Assembly: GCA_902779945.1 (NCBI GenBank) | Contig: CACZDN010000008.1 | Coordinates: 169,594-233,593, forward strand | DNA length: 64,000 bases | Direction: 5' to 3' | Source of the DNA: Oscillospiraceae bacterium | GTDB lineage: Bacteria > Bacillota > Clostridia > Oscillospirales > Oscillospiraceae | Shown: positions 50,759 to 60,087 of the stretch, piece after piece | Layout: every line of letters begins with the position of its first letter | How positions within the stretch are numbered: the first letter of the stretch is position 1 | The notes under the pieces: model-generated | The model's input: only the letters and a program-made list of their open reading frames with translations | What the model was told of the DNA's origin: nothing | Databases searched by the model: none | Made by a program: the position numbers and the translations under genes

Positions 50759-52753
50759 TTACTTCTTTGCCACGATCCTGGCGGCGCGGCGGCCGAAGGT
50801 CATGGTGCGGCCGCAGGCAAGGCCGGTGAAGAGGTTGGGATAGGTCTGGGAGAAGAAGCCGCCGGAGCAGTCGCCGGTGGCGTAGAGGCCCTCGATGGGG
50901 GTTCCGTCCTCGCGGATGACCTGCATATCGGTGTTGATGCGGCAGCCGTTGAGCGTGGTCAGGTGCCAGGCGCAGGTACGGATGCCGTAGAAGGGAGCGG
51001 TGTCAACCGGAGTCATGCGGTGGGCGGATTTGCCGTAATCCTCGTCCACGCCCTTGGCGCACAGAACGTTGTAGCGCGCCACGGTCCTGGCAAGCTCGTC
51101 GGCGGGAATGTTCAGCTTCCCGGCCAGCTCCTCGATGGTGTCGGCCTTCTGGAGGTAGCCCAGCGCGAGGTGGGAGTTCTCGCCCTCGGTCATCTGGCCC
51201 CAGACGTAGTCATAGGGCATGTTGCTCTCGGCGCCGTTGGGGAACTTGAAGAGGCGGCAGCAGCCGACCTCGTCAAACTGCTCGCAGTACTGCTTGTTGT
51301 TCGCGTCGAAGATGTCCACATAGGTGTGGTTGGGCTGCATGTACATGGAGTGCAGCATGAACTCATAGGGACCGGACTCGTTGCAGAAGCGCTGGCCCTT
51401 GAGGTTTACCTTGAGGAAGGGCTGCTCGCCGAACCAGTACCACTTGCCGTTGGTCTTGTAGCCGGCGGTCTCGTCGGGCAGGACGGAGCAGCGGTTGAAC
51501 ATCATGGAGGCGTGGGTCGGGTCGAGCTCCGCGCCCGCCCAGAGCATGGCCTTGATGCCGGAGCCGTCGGCCGTAGAGCCGATGGGGACATTGGCCTTCA
51601 TCTTCATGGTCTGGGGCTGGAGAGCCAGCATCATGTCGGTATTGGTGGCATAGCCGCCGGTGGCCATGATGACACCCTTGGAAACCTTGACGCGGACATA
51701 GCCGCCGTTTGCCTCGTCCCTGGCGATGACGCCGGTGACCTTGCCGCTCTCATCCTGCTCGAGCTTGACGAGCGCGGTCTGGAAGCGCCAGTCGACATTG
51801 CCGGTGGCGTCGCAGAAGTCCCGGAAGGTGGAGCTGGTGGACACGTTCTTCTCCTGGCCCTGCTGGGTCTTGTGGGGGCTGTGGCCGGTGGCGAAGGCTT
51901 TGTCGCGCTCGGGATGCTCAAGATCGCCTACGCCGCCCTCAAGGCTCATGTACCAGTCGCCGGTGGACTCCATAAGATCGGTGAGCCAGTCCACAAGCTC
52001 GCCGGAGTTGTCGATCCAGACCTTGACAAGGTCGGAATCCACATAGCCGCCGGCGTAGCGGACAATCTCCTGCAGAGCCTCGGTCCTGTCGATTTTGAAC
52101 TCGGGGTACTGTGCGAAGGAGGCGCGCTGGAGCCTGGAGTCGATGGAGCCGATATCCTCGCGGATGCCGGTGGGAGCCTCGCGCTTCTCAATGACGAGAA
52201 CCTTTGCGCCCTCCTCCGCGGCGGTCATGGTGGCGATCCAGCCGCCGGTGCCGCAGCCGACAACCAGGACCTCGGTCTCAAGCTCCTCCTTGATGTCCGC
52301 CTCGGCGATCTCGGGAGCCTGGCCAAGCCAGTCCGCGTTCGCGGCGGGGGCGGCCTCCTGCACGACGACGGCCTTGCCGCTGGCCTGGGAGATGCAGTCC
52401 GCAACAGCCTTCTTGACGGCGTCGGACGTGACGGTCGCGCCCGAGACCGCGTCGACCTCAACGCCCTGGGCGGCGAGGACGGCCTGCTCCATCTGTTCGC
52501 CGATGGCGCCGCCGATACTCGGGGTCTCGCCGGAGACGTCGATCTTCACATCGGTGATGGCGGTCTCGGAGAAGGTCATGGTGACCTTCACGTCGCTTGC
52601 GATGCCCTTGGCGCTGGCCACATAGGTGCCGGGCGTGTAGAGCGCCTTCGCGTCGTCGGCAAAGGCGGCGATGCCGGTGGCAGAGCCGAGCGCGACGGCG
52701 GCAGTGCCGGCGAGTGCGCCCTTCAGAAAGTCGCGGCGGGAAATGTTTTTCAT
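50759..52753 (-). CDS. Tat-exported FMN-binding/FAD-dependent reductase, second copy
   Basis: A 664-residue protein: Tat signal (ISRRDFLKG and an Ala-rich core, about residues 1-32), FMN-binding domain with DAVSGATVTS at about residue 103, and an FAD domain from about 160 (TEVLVVGCGTGGWIATMTAA, and GLYATGDCSGGFFSQTYPN near the end). It shares layout with the protein at 27834 but is only moderately similar, so the substrates probably differ. An extracytoplasmic reductase of an organic acceptor is inferred. It ends near the element at 50623. Confidence 0.86.
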   Translation of the reverse strand: MKNISRRDFLKGALAGTAAVALGSATGIAAFADDAKALYTPGTYVASAKGIASDVKVTMTFSETAITDVKIDVSGETPSIGGAIGEQMEQAVLAAQGVEVDAVSGATVTSDAVKKAVADCISQASGKAVVVQEAAPAANADWLGQAPEIAEADIKEELETEVLVVGCGTGGWIATMTAAEEGAKVLVIEKREAPTGIREDIGSIDSRLQRASFAQYPEFKIDRTEALQEIVRYAGGYVDSDLVKVWIDNSGELVDWLTDLMESTGDWYMSLEGGVGDLEHPERDKAFATGHSPHKTQQGQEKNVSTSSTFRDFCDATGNVDWRFQTALVKLEQDESGKVTGVIARDEANGGYVRVKVSKGVIMATGGYATNTDMMLALQPQTMKMKANVPIGSTADGSGIKAMLWAGAELDPTHASMMFNRCSVLPDETAGYKTNGKWYWFGEQPFLKVNLKGQRFCNESGPYEFMLHSMYMQPNHTYVDIFDANNKQYCEQFDEVGCCRLFKFPNGAESNMPYDYVWGQMTEGENSHLALGYLQKADTIEELAGKLNIPADELARTVARYNVLCAKGVDEDYGKSAHRMTPVDTAPFYGIRTCAWHLTTLNGCRINTDMQVIREDGTPIEGLYATGDCSGGFFSQTYPNLFTGLACGRTMTFGRRAARIVAKK

Positions 52754-52799
52754 GTGTTCTCTCCTTTAAATATTGAAATCTTTTGGAATTTCTGCTTCC

Positions 52800-52829
52800 A
52801 GTATACAGGGCATATGCACCCGGGGTCAA
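52800..52829 (-). promoter_or_regulatory. Promoter of the second flavoprotein gene
   Basis: Minus strand TTGACC (52829-52824), 18-bp spacer, TATACT (52805-52800), about 45 bp before the start codon. Confidence 0.65.
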
Positions 52830-52856
52830 GAACTTTTTCATCCCATACAGGGGTTT

Positions 52857-52874
52857 ATTTTACCAAACGGCCCG
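52857..52874 (+). repeat. 18-bp direct repeat, left of glgB
   Basis: ATTTTACCAAACGGCCCG occurs here and again at 54985-55002, on either side of glgB and in the same orientation. Confidence 0.7.
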
Positions 52875-52958
52875 ATTTCGCCACATATTACAGGGGTAGG
52901 AATTGCCGGCCGCCCCGCCGCCGCTCTGGCGATCCGTGCCTCCGGCGGATTTGCCGCG

Positions 52959-54932
52959 TCAGTCCGCCGGCCTGAGCACCATCGCGCTGCGCGGAGGGAG
53001 GCAGACGCTGAGGGCGGGGCTGCGCTGGCCCGGGACGCAGGCGGAGAGCGTCTCGTGGCTGATGTTGTCGAAGCCGCCGTAGCAGCCGTCGTCCGTGGTG
53101 AAGAGGACCGCGTGATCCCGTCCCGTACTTACGGGGATGATATAGTCCTGCCGCGTGTGGACGGGGTCAAAATTGAACACGAAGACCAGACCGCCGCGCT
53201 CGAAGGCGAGGATGTGGTCGTCCTGGCTCAGACGCAGGAGGTGGGCCGTGCCGTCGGCGAGGATGTTGTGCTCGCGGAAGGCGTGGATCATGTCGCGGTC
53301 GAAGAGATTGAGCTGGCCGTATTTCAGGTAGCCGTTATCCGCAAGGCTCCACTGGCGGCGGCAGTATTTGTAGGACCAGTCGTTGCCCTCGCGCGGGAAG
53401 TCGATCCACTCGGGATGGCCGAACTCGTTGCCCATGAAGTTGAGGTAGCCGTTGCCGCCGGCCGCGGCGGTCAGAAGGCGCAGCATCTTGTGCAGGGCGA
53501 CGGCGCGGTCGATGACCTCGTTGTGGCAGCACCTGTCCATGTCGGTGTACATGCGGGCCCCGGCCAGACGGAAAATGATGGTCTGGTCACCGACAAGGGC
53601 CTGGTCGTGGCTCTCCACATAGGCGATCGTGGCGGCGAGCCGGCCCGTCAGCTCGTTCCAGATGTAGGCGAGACCCCAGTCCTCGTCCTTCACCCAGCGG
53701 ACCTGTCTGGTCCACATGTCGGGCAGTCCCATCGCGAGGCGGTAGTCAAAGCCGATGCCGCCGTCGGAGACCTTGACGGTCATGCCCGGCATACCCGACA
53801 TGTCCTCCGCGATGGAGATGCCGTCGGGCCGCAGCTCATGGATGAGCTCGTTTGCCAATTGCAGATAGGTGATGGCCTCGGTGTCGGTATTGAGCGAGAA
53901 GTACATTTTGAGATTCGTGAACGCCGCGCCCAGGCCGTGGTCGTGGTAGAGCATACTGGTCACGCCGTCGAAGCGAAAGCCGTCGAAATGGTACTCCTCC
54001 ATCCAGAACTTGAGGTTGGAGAGCAGGAAGTGGATGACCTCGTGCTTGCCGTAGTTGAAGCACTTGGTATCCCAGGCGGGGTGATCGCCCGCCCTGCCGG
54101 CGCGGAAAAACTGGGTGTCCGTGCCGTCGAAGCGGTTGATGCCCTCGACGGTGTTCTTGACCGCGTGGGAGTGCACCACGTCCAGCAGCACCGCAATGCC
54201 CATCTCATGGGCCCTGTTCACGAGATACTTCAGATCCTCCGGGTACCCGAAGCGGCTGGAGGCGGCGAAGAAGTTCGACACCTGGTAGCCGAAGGAGCCG
54301 TAGAAGGGGTGCTCCATGACGGCCATGATCTGGATCGTGTTGTACCCGAGATACTGCACGCGCGGCAGGACGCTGTCGGCAAACTCGCGGTAGGTGCCGA
54401 CGCGCAGCTCCTCCGTTGCCATGCCGACGTGGGTCTCGTAGATGAACAGGTGCTCGTCGCGACGGAAGCCCGCGTCCGTCCAGGGGTAGGGCGTCGTGGG
54501 GTCCCAGACCTCGCAGATCCAGTCGAAGCTGGTCTGATCCTGAACGACGCGCCGGGCGTAGAGCGGGATATGCCAGGTGAGCTCCCCACCGTTTCGGACG
54601 ACGGTCTTGACGCGCGACCCGTCGTGCAGGGTCTCTTCGGGCAGGCGGAGCTCCCAGCTTCCGCCGCCGATGGGGTTCATGGGGTTTGCGGTGGCGTCCC
54701 AGCCGTTGAACTCCCCGCTGAGATAGAGGGCGTCTGCCCCGGGGGCCCATTCGCGGTAGACCCAGCCCTCCGCCGTGTGGTGGAAGCCGTAATACTCGTG
54801 GGCGTTGGCAAAGTCTCGGAGCCTGCCGCCCCCCGTCAGCGTCCCGCGGGTGCGGTAATAATTGTCCATGCGCAGGTTGATGTCCCGCTCAAACGGGCGC
54901 AGCGCGCTGTCCCTCTCCACAATCGGATACAC
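52959..54932 (-). CDS. glgB: 1,4-alpha-glucan branching enzyme (GH13)
   Basis: A 657-residue GH13 branching enzyme: CBM48-like N-terminal domain (YREWAPGADALYLSGEFNGW), a TIM barrel with the catalytic Asp in DGFRFDGVTSMLYHDHG and the acid Glu in SIAEDMSGMPG, VESHDQALVGD, then a C-terminal beta domain. The sequence style is that of the eukaryote-like GBE subfamily (GH13_8) found in some Clostridia. It forms alpha-1,6 branches in glycogen. No other glg gene is near, and the gene is flanked by 18-bp direct repeats. Confidence 0.92.
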   Translation of the reverse strand: MYPIVERDSALRPFERDINLRMDNYYRTRGTLTGGGRLRDFANAHEYYGFHHTAEGWVYREWAPGADALYLSGEFNGWDATANPMNPIGGGSWELRLPEETLHDGSRVKTVVRNGGELTWHIPLYARRVVQDQTSFDWICEVWDPTTPYPWTDAGFRRDEHLFIYETHVGMATEELRVGTYREFADSVLPRVQYLGYNTIQIMAVMEHPFYGSFGYQVSNFFAASSRFGYPEDLKYLVNRAHEMGIAVLLDVVHSHAVKNTVEGINRFDGTDTQFFRAGRAGDHPAWDTKCFNYGKHEVIHFLLSNLKFWMEEYHFDGFRFDGVTSMLYHDHGLGAAFTNLKMYFSLNTDTEAITYLQLANELIHELRPDGISIAEDMSGMPGMTVKVSDGGIGFDYRLAMGLPDMWTRQVRWVKDEDWGLAYIWNELTGRLAATIAYVESHDQALVGDQTIIFRLAGARMYTDMDRCCHNEVIDRAVALHKMLRLLTAAAGGNGYLNFMGNEFGHPEWIDFPREGNDWSYKYCRRQWSLADNGYLKYGQLNLFDRDMIHAFREHNILADGTAHLLRLSQDDHILAFERGGLVFVFNFDPVHTRQDYIIPVSTGRDHAVLFTTDDGCYGGFDNISHETLSACVPGQRSPALSVCLPPRSAMVLRPAD

Positions 54933-55272
54933 GTCTCGTCCTCCTCCGTAAAATGCTGTTGGGCAGTAAGCCGGGCTTTTTACTATTTTACCAAACGGCC
55001 CGGCCGCTGTAAACAGTCACTTTGTCGCTTTTGTATGAATATAAAAAGTGAAAAAGATGTCACGGGCGTTTCATAGAACCCGCTCAGGGAGTTCAGAGGG
55101 GCCTCGGTCTCTCTGATCGTTCGCCTCGCAAGGCGAAAAACCTTCTCGCTTCGCAAAATGCCATCATGGCATTTTTGTGAAATAAGGAAAAAATGAAAAG
55201 CCCTGTTTTCTTTTGCGGCGGGCCATGCTACAATAACGACAGAGAGAAAACCAGCGGCGGGGGAGTGGGCGC
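54933..55272. repeat. Gap with direct repeat and dispersed repeat
   Basis: Holds the right-hand copy of the 18-bp repeat (54985-55002). From about 55067 to 55180 there is a repeat (CGTTTCATA ... CCC ... GGAGTTCAGAGGGGCCTC, CTCGCAAGGCGAAAAACC, ATGCCATCATGGCAT) that recurs at 59364-59590. No gene is supported. Confidence 0.6.
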
Positions 55273-55776
55273 ATGGCAAATCAAAATACCGGCTCCGGCT
55301 ATGACCGGGAGCATCTTGGCCTGATGAGGCGGATCAGGATCGCGGTGGGGCTGATCGTCCTGGCGGCGGTCGTGTTCGGACTGCTGCTGGGCTTCGCCGT
55401 CCTGCGGGACGACGGGATGCGCCCCGATTACAGGAGCGGCCGCCCGATCGTATACCTGCGCACGGCGCACAGCTTCCGCCGGGGCGACCCGGTGGTCCTG
55501 CGCCTGCCGGACGGGAACATCGCCGTGCGCCGCGTGGTGGCGACCTCCGGCGACAGCGTGGACCTGCGCGGCGGCATCGCCTACATCAACGGTCTGGCCG
55601 AGCGCGGCAGCTACAGCTTCACCCGCACCGACCCGCGCCCGGACGGCCCGGCCTATCCCATCATCCTCCGCGCGGGCGAGTACTTCGTCCTGGGCGACGC
55701 GCGGGAGGATGCGGTGGATTCCCGCAGCTTCGGCGTGGTGCGCACAGCCGATCTCCTCGGCCGCCCGCTGACCTGA
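55273..55776 (+). CDS. Signal peptidase I-like protein lacking the catalytic dyad
   Basis: A 167-residue single-helix membrane protein (helix at about 20-45) with an S26 signal peptidase fold. The family boxes align, but the catalytic Ser of SGxSMxPT is Gly48 (RDDGMRPDY) and the Lys of the KRVI box is Arg86 (IAVRRVVATSGDSVDL). Box E is kept as LGDAREDAVDSRSFG. It is probably proteolytically inactive and may bind signal peptides or serve another role. The ATG at 55273 begins an Asn/Gly-rich cytoplasmic tail. Confidence 0.8.
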   Translation: MANQNTGSGYDREHLGLMRRIRIAVGLIVLAAVVFGLLLGFAVLRDDGMRPDYRSGRPIVYLRTAHSFRRGDPVVLRLPDGNIAVRRVVATSGDSVDLRGGIAYINGLAERGSYSFTRTDPRPDGPAYPIILRAGEYFVLGDAREDAVDSRSFGVVRTADLLGRPLT

Positions 55777-55947
55777 TAGCGGCATCGCGAAGCGCGTGCC
55801 GCGGCTCCGGGCGGTCCTGTTACTTGTGAAAACGACGGTTTTTCTACGCTTTTCCTGTTATGAGGTTCCGATTATTCGGATACAATGCCAATTGCAAAGA
55901 CGCCCGTTTCGTGTTAATATTTTGACGATCCAAAAAGAAGGAGTTGA

Positions 55948-58602
55948 ATGGATTTGAGCAGAGAATACCCTGTTATTGACAGCCTCGAACGCCTGGAGGA
56001 AGAGATCGCCCGCGTGAAGAAGGCGCAGGCGCTCTATGCGACGTATACCCAGGAGCAGGTGGACCGCATCTTCCTCGCGGCGGCCACGGCGGCCAACAAG
56101 GCCCGCATCCCGCTTGCGAAGGCCGCGGTCGCGGAGACCGGCATGGGCATCGTCGAGGACAAAGTCATCAAGAACCACTTCGCCGCGGAGTATATCTACA
56201 ACGCCTACCGCGACACGAAGACCTGCGGCGTGATCGAGGAGGACAGCGCCTACGGCATCAAAAAGATCGCCGAGCCGCTGGGCCTTGTGTGTGCCATTAT
56301 CCCCACCACGAACCCGACCTCTACCGCCATATTCAAGACGCTGCTGGCCCTCAAGACCCGCAACGGCATCATCATCAGCCCGCACCACCGCGCGAAGAGC
56401 AGCACGGTCGAGGCGGCAAAGCTCGTCCTGGAGGCCGCGGTCGAGGCCGGTGCGCCCGAGGACATCATCGGCTGGATCAGCGCCCCCTCGCGCGAGATGA
56501 CCCGCCTTCTCATGAAGGAGTCCGACATCATCCTCGCCACCGGCGGCCCCAGCATGGTCAACGCGGCCTATTCCTCCGGCACCCCGGCCCTGGGCGTCGG
56601 CGCGGGCAACACCCCCGCCATCATCGACGACACGGCGGATATCCTCCTGGCCGTGAACTCCGTCATCCACTCCAAGACCTTTGACAACGGCATGATCTGC
56701 GCGTCCGAGCAGTCCGTCGTCGTCCTCGACGGCGTGTACGACCAGGTCCGGCGCGAGTTTGCCGCGCGGGGCTGCTATTTCCTCCAGGGCGAGGAGCTGG
56801 ACAAGGTGCGCAAGACCATAATCATCAACGGCTCGCTCAACGCCGCCATCGTCGGCCAGTCCGCCGCGAAGATCGCCGCCCTCTCCGGCGTCACGGTCCC
56901 CGAGGGGACCAAGATTCTCATCGGCGAGGTGGAGTCCACCGACAAGGAGGAGGAGTTCGCACACGAGAAGCTGTCCCCGGTCCTCGCCATGTACCGCGCG
57001 AAGGATTTCGCCGACGCCGTGGACAAGGCCGAGGCGCTCATCGAGGGCGGCGGTCTCGGCCACACCTCCTCGATCTACCTGGACGTCTCCAGGGGGCAGG
57101 ACAAGCTTGCCGCCTTCCAGGCCCGGATGAAGACCTGCCGCATCGTGGTCAACACCCCGTCCTCCCACGGCGGCATCGGCGATCTGTACAACTTCGCTCT
57201 GGCCCCGTCGCTGACGCTGGGCTGCGGCTCCTGGGGCGGCAACTCCGTCAGTGAGAACGTGGGCGTCAAACACCTGCTGAACATCAAAACCGTCGTCGAA
57301 AGAAGGGAGAACATGCTCTGGTTCCGCGCCCCCGAGAAGATCTATATCAAGAAGGGCTGCCTGCCCGTGGCATTGGGCGAGCTGAAGGACATGGGCAAGA
57401 AGCGCGCCTTCGTCGTCACCGGCCCGCACCTCTACAAGACCGGCGCCGCCGCTCCCATCTTTGAAAGGCTCGAGCAGCTTGGCATCCAGCACACCTGCTT
57501 CTTCGACGTGCCGAACGACCCGACCCTCGCCTGCGCGCGGGAGGGCGCAAAGCAGATGGCCTCCTTCAAGCCCGACGTGATCATCGCCCTGGGCGGCGGC
57601 TCGCCCATGGACGCGGCCAAGATCATGTGGGTCCTGTACGAGCACCCCGAGGCCGACTTTGCCGACATGGCCATGCGCTTCTCCGACATCCGCAAGCGCA
57701 TCTACAAGTTCCCGAAGATGGGCGAGAAGGCGTACTTCATCTGTGTCCCCACCTCCGCGGGCACCGGCTCCGAGGCCACGCCCTTCGCCGTCATCACCGA
57801 CGAGACCACCCATATCAAGTATCCGCTGGCGGACTACGAGCTCATGCCCAACATGGCGATCGTCGACGTGGACTACCACATGACCGCCCCGAAGGGCCTG
57901 ACCGCCTCCTCCGGCATCGACGCCGTGTCCCACGCACTGGAGGCCGTCGCCTCCGTCATGGCCACGGAATACACCGACGGCCTTGCGCTCCAGGCGCTCA
58001 AAAACCTCTTCACCTGGCTGCCCGTCGCCTATGCCGACGGCAGCGATGTCAAAGCTCGCGAGAAGGTCGCCAACGCCGCCACCATGGCCGGCATGGCCTT
58101 TGCCAACGCCTTCCTCGGCGTGATGCACTCCATGGCCCACAAGCTGGGCGCCTTCCACCGCATCCCCCATGGTCTTGCCAACGCTCTCATGATGGACGAG
58201 GTGCTGCGCTTCAACGCCTGCGAGGCGCCGACCAAGATGGGCACCTTCCCGCAGTACGACCACCCGCACACCCTCGCACGCTACGCCATGGTGGCCGACG
58301 CCCTGGACTGCGGCGGCGATACGGACAGTGATAAGCTCGAGGCGCTGATCGGAAAGATCGACGAGCTCAAGGCCGCCATCGGCATCAAGCCGACAATCCG
58401 CGACTACGTGGAGGACGAGAATGCCTTCCTCGCCACGCTGGACGAGATGACCGAGCAGGCCTTCGACGACCAGTGCACCGGCGCCAACCCCCGCTACCCG
58501 CTCATGGGCGAGATCAGGCAGATGTATCTCAACGCATACTACGGCAAGAAGTTTCAGGAGACGGCCAAGCCCGACGCCGCTCAGCTTGAAGGGAGAGAAT
58601 GA
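55948..58602 (+). CDS. adhE: Bifunctional acetaldehyde-CoA/alcohol dehydrogenase
   Basis: An 884-residue AdhE. Residues about 1-440 are an acylating aldehyde dehydrogenase with the catalytic Cys in FDNGMICASEQ. Residues about 460-870 are an iron-dependent alcohol dehydrogenase with GGGSPMDAAK and the metal-binding HSMAHKLGAFHRIPHG. It reduces acetyl-CoA to ethanol and reoxidises NADH during fermentation. AAGGAG lies before the ATG, and TACAAT at 55881-55886 is a possible -10. Its stop overlaps the next reading frame. Confidence 0.97.
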   Translation: MDLSREYPVIDSLERLEEEIARVKKAQALYATYTQEQVDRIFLAAATAANKARIPLAKAAVAETGMGIVEDKVIKNHFAAEYIYNAYRDTKTCGVIEEDSAYGIKKIAEPLGLVCAIIPTTNPTSTAIFKTLLALKTRNGIIISPHHRAKSSTVEAAKLVLEAAVEAGAPEDIIGWISAPSREMTRLLMKESDIILATGGPSMVNAAYSSGTPALGVGAGNTPAIIDDTADILLAVNSVIHSKTFDNGMICASEQSVVVLDGVYDQVRREFAARGCYFLQGEELDKVRKTIIINGSLNAAIVGQSAAKIAALSGVTVPEGTKILIGEVESTDKEEEFAHEKLSPVLAMYRAKDFADAVDKAEALIEGGGLGHTSSIYLDVSRGQDKLAAFQARMKTCRIVVNTPSSHGGIGDLYNFALAPSLTLGCGSWGGNSVSENVGVKHLLNIKTVVERRENMLWFRAPEKIYIKKGCLPVALGELKDMGKKRAFVVTGPHLYKTGAAAPIFERLEQLGIQHTCFFDVPNDPTLACAREGAKQMASFKPDVIIALGGGSPMDAAKIMWVLYEHPEADFADMAMRFSDIRKRIYKFPKMGEKAYFICVPTSAGTGSEATPFAVITDETTHIKYPLADYELMPNMAIVDVDYHMTAPKGLTASSGIDAVSHALEAVASVMATEYTDGLALQALKNLFTWLPVAYADGSDVKAREKVANAATMAGMAFANAFLGVMHSMAHKLGAFHRIPHGLANALMMDEVLRFNACEAPTKMGTFPQYDHPHTLARYAMVADALDCGGDTDSDKLEALIGKIDELKAAIGIKPTIRDYVEDENAFLATLDEMTEQAFDDQCTGANPRYPLMGEIRQMYLNAYYGKKFQETAKPDAAQLEGRE

Positions 58603-58604
58603 GT

Positions 58605-59354
58605 ATGAACCTCGATAATGTGATTGCCGAACGCAAGAATAAGACGATCTACCGCGACGGGGACAGATGCATCAAGGTCTTCAACCACAGCTTCTCCAAG
58701 GCGGACATCCTCAACGAGGCGCTGAACCAGGCCCGCGTGGAGGACATCGGCCTGAACGTGCCGAAGATCGACGAGGTCGGCACCGTCGACGGCAAGTGGG
58801 CCATCATTTCCGAGTATGTGGAGGGCACGACCCTGTCCCACCTCATGCGCGACGATTCCGCGAACACGGACAAGTACCTCGAGATGATGGTGGACGTCCA
58901 GACTCTGATCCACACCAAGCGCTGCCCGCTGCTGAGCCGGCTCAAGGACAAGATGAACCGCAAGATCCTCTCCGCCGATCTGGACCCCGTGACCCGCTAC
59001 GAGCTGCTGATCCGTCTGGAGGGCCTGCCCACGCACGACAAGCTCTGCCACGGCGACCTCTGCCCGTCCAACATCATCCTCACGCCGGCGGGGGAGCTCT
59101 ACGTCATCGACTGGGCCCACGCCACCCAGGGCAACGCCTCCGCGGACGCGGCCCGCAGCTTCCTGACCTTCCACCTGCGCGGTGAGGCCGACCTGGCCGA
59201 CAGGTACCTCGACCTCTTCTGCGAGAAGAGCGACATCGAGAAGAGCTACGTCCAGAAGTGGATGCCGATCGTAGCCGCCTCCCAGTCCGTCAAGGGCAAC
59301 CTCGAGGAGCGCGACTTCCTCCTCCGCTGGGCAAACGTCGTGGACTACGAATAA
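58605..59354 (+). CDS. APH/choline kinase-like phosphotransferase
   Basis: A 249-residue kinase-fold protein. The catalytic loop is CHGDLCPSNIIL and the metal-binding Asp is in YVIDWAHATQG; an N-terminal lobe with CIKVFNHSFSKADILNEAL is present. Members phosphorylate small molecules such as choline or aminoglycosides; no resistance role is implied. The ATG at 58605 is 8 bp from GGGAGA, whereas the ATG at 58599 is too close. Translation is coupled to adhE, so a role in regulating or serving that pathway is possible. Confidence 0.85.
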   Translation: MNLDNVIAERKNKTIYRDGDRCIKVFNHSFSKADILNEALNQARVEDIGLNVPKIDEVGTVDGKWAIISEYVEGTTLSHLMRDDSANTDKYLEMMVDVQTLIHTKRCPLLSRLKDKMNRKILSADLDPVTRYELLIRLEGLPTHDKLCHGDLCPSNIILTPAGELYVIDWAHATQGNASADAARSFLTFHLRGEADLADRYLDLFCEKSDIEKSYVQKWMPIVAASQSVKGNLEERDFLLRWANVVDYE

Positions 59355-59363
59355 GCACACGGA

Positions 59364-59594
59364 CGTTTCATAAAATCCCCCGGGGAGTTCAGAGGGGCCT
59401 CAGCCCCGCCGGTTTTTCGCCTTGCAAGGCGAAAAACCAATAAATCCGTTTTTTTTGCGGTGGTGTGTACCTCAAAAAAACACCGCTCAGCCTGCAAATG
59501 CGCGCGCGTCCCCCGCAAGCGAGTGCGCGCAGCAGGCTGCAAGCCTTCTTGTTTCGCGAAAATGCCCAAAGGCATTTTTGAAACGAACCTGCGA
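59364..59594. repeat. Dispersed repeat region before the tRNA
   Basis: The stretch 59364-59440 matches 55067-55140 (GGGAGTTCAGAGGGGCCTC, then CGCCTTGCAAGGCGAAAAACC). A part near 59460-59490 (GTGTACCTCAAAAAAACACC) is related in reverse to the 3' end of the 100-bp repeat at 1512. The part 59540-59585 resembles 55143-55182. No gene is supported. Confidence 0.55.
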
Positions 59595-59609
59595 TAAGCA
59601 AAAAAACAC

Positions 59610-59638
59610 TTGACATTCTCTGCTCTCTGTGCTATTCT
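59610..59638 (+). promoter_or_regulatory. Promoter of the tRNA gene
   Basis: TTGACA at 59610-59615, 17-bp spacer, TATTCT at 59633-59638, about 30 bp before the tRNA. Confidence 0.8.
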
Positions 59639-59668
59639 TTATAAGCTCAGTAGAGCAGAGAACAATAT

Positions 59669-59744
<76 letters not shown>

Positions 59745-59746
59745 CT

Positions 59747-59781
59747 AAAAAGACCGGTTTCAAATCGAAACCGGTCTTTTT
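59747..59781 (+). terminator. Terminator after the tRNA
   Basis: Perfect 15-bp arms AAAAAGACCGGTTTC (59747-59761) and GAAACCGGTCTTTTT (59767-59781), ending in T residues. Confidence 0.92.
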
Positions 59782-59847
59782 CCGCACTTTTTGAGGATGT
59801 TTAATTTTGACGTTTTTCCGATAGTTCAACTTTAATTCAACTCGGCC

Positions 59848-60087
59848 TCAAAAATCACGCTTTTTTGAGGAATATGTCTGCCAAAATATCGGCGTTCTGC
59901 TGGTCGGCGTCTTCGATGACATGAGCGTATATGTTCGCCGTGGTGGACGGCTGAGCATAAGACGCTGAAGTTCACTGAACCGCTTTTCACTATCGATCAG
60001 ATGCCAGAGAATAATTGGCTTATACTTTCCACCAATGAAGCACATGGACGCTTCTATCGTGCAGTTGAATTCTCGCTTCTTCTTCAT
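59848..60087 (-). pseudogene. HxlR-type regulator fragment fused to foreign sequence
   Basis: The first 43 codons (60087 to about 59960) encode the N-terminal half of an HxlR winged-helix regulator (FNCTIEASMCFIGGKYKPII, then LWHLIDSEKRFSELQRL). After that the frame reads unrelated sequence; the same DNA in another frame encodes the end of a tyrosine recombinase. The regulator is therefore truncated by a recombination event. GGAG precedes the ATG, and an operator-like palindrome is upstream. Confidence 0.8.
59855..59959 (-). pseudogene. C-terminal remnant of a tyrosine recombinase (integrase)
   Basis: Minus-strand codons from 59959 to the TGA at 59857-59855 read YAQPSTTANIYAHVIEDAD, then a short tail ending LKKA. 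This is the segment around the catalytic Tyr of phage/ICE integrases (GHAQPSTTxNIYAH). It is shifted one frame from the HxlR fragment and joined to it at about 59960. It lies 110 bp from a tRNA gene, the usual position of an integrase at an attachment site. Confidence 0.8.

Noticed and set aside
55823-55829. TTGTGAA upstream of adhE as a Rex repressor site
   Set aside because: Only one half-site is present; the second half at the required spacing is not TTCACAA-like.
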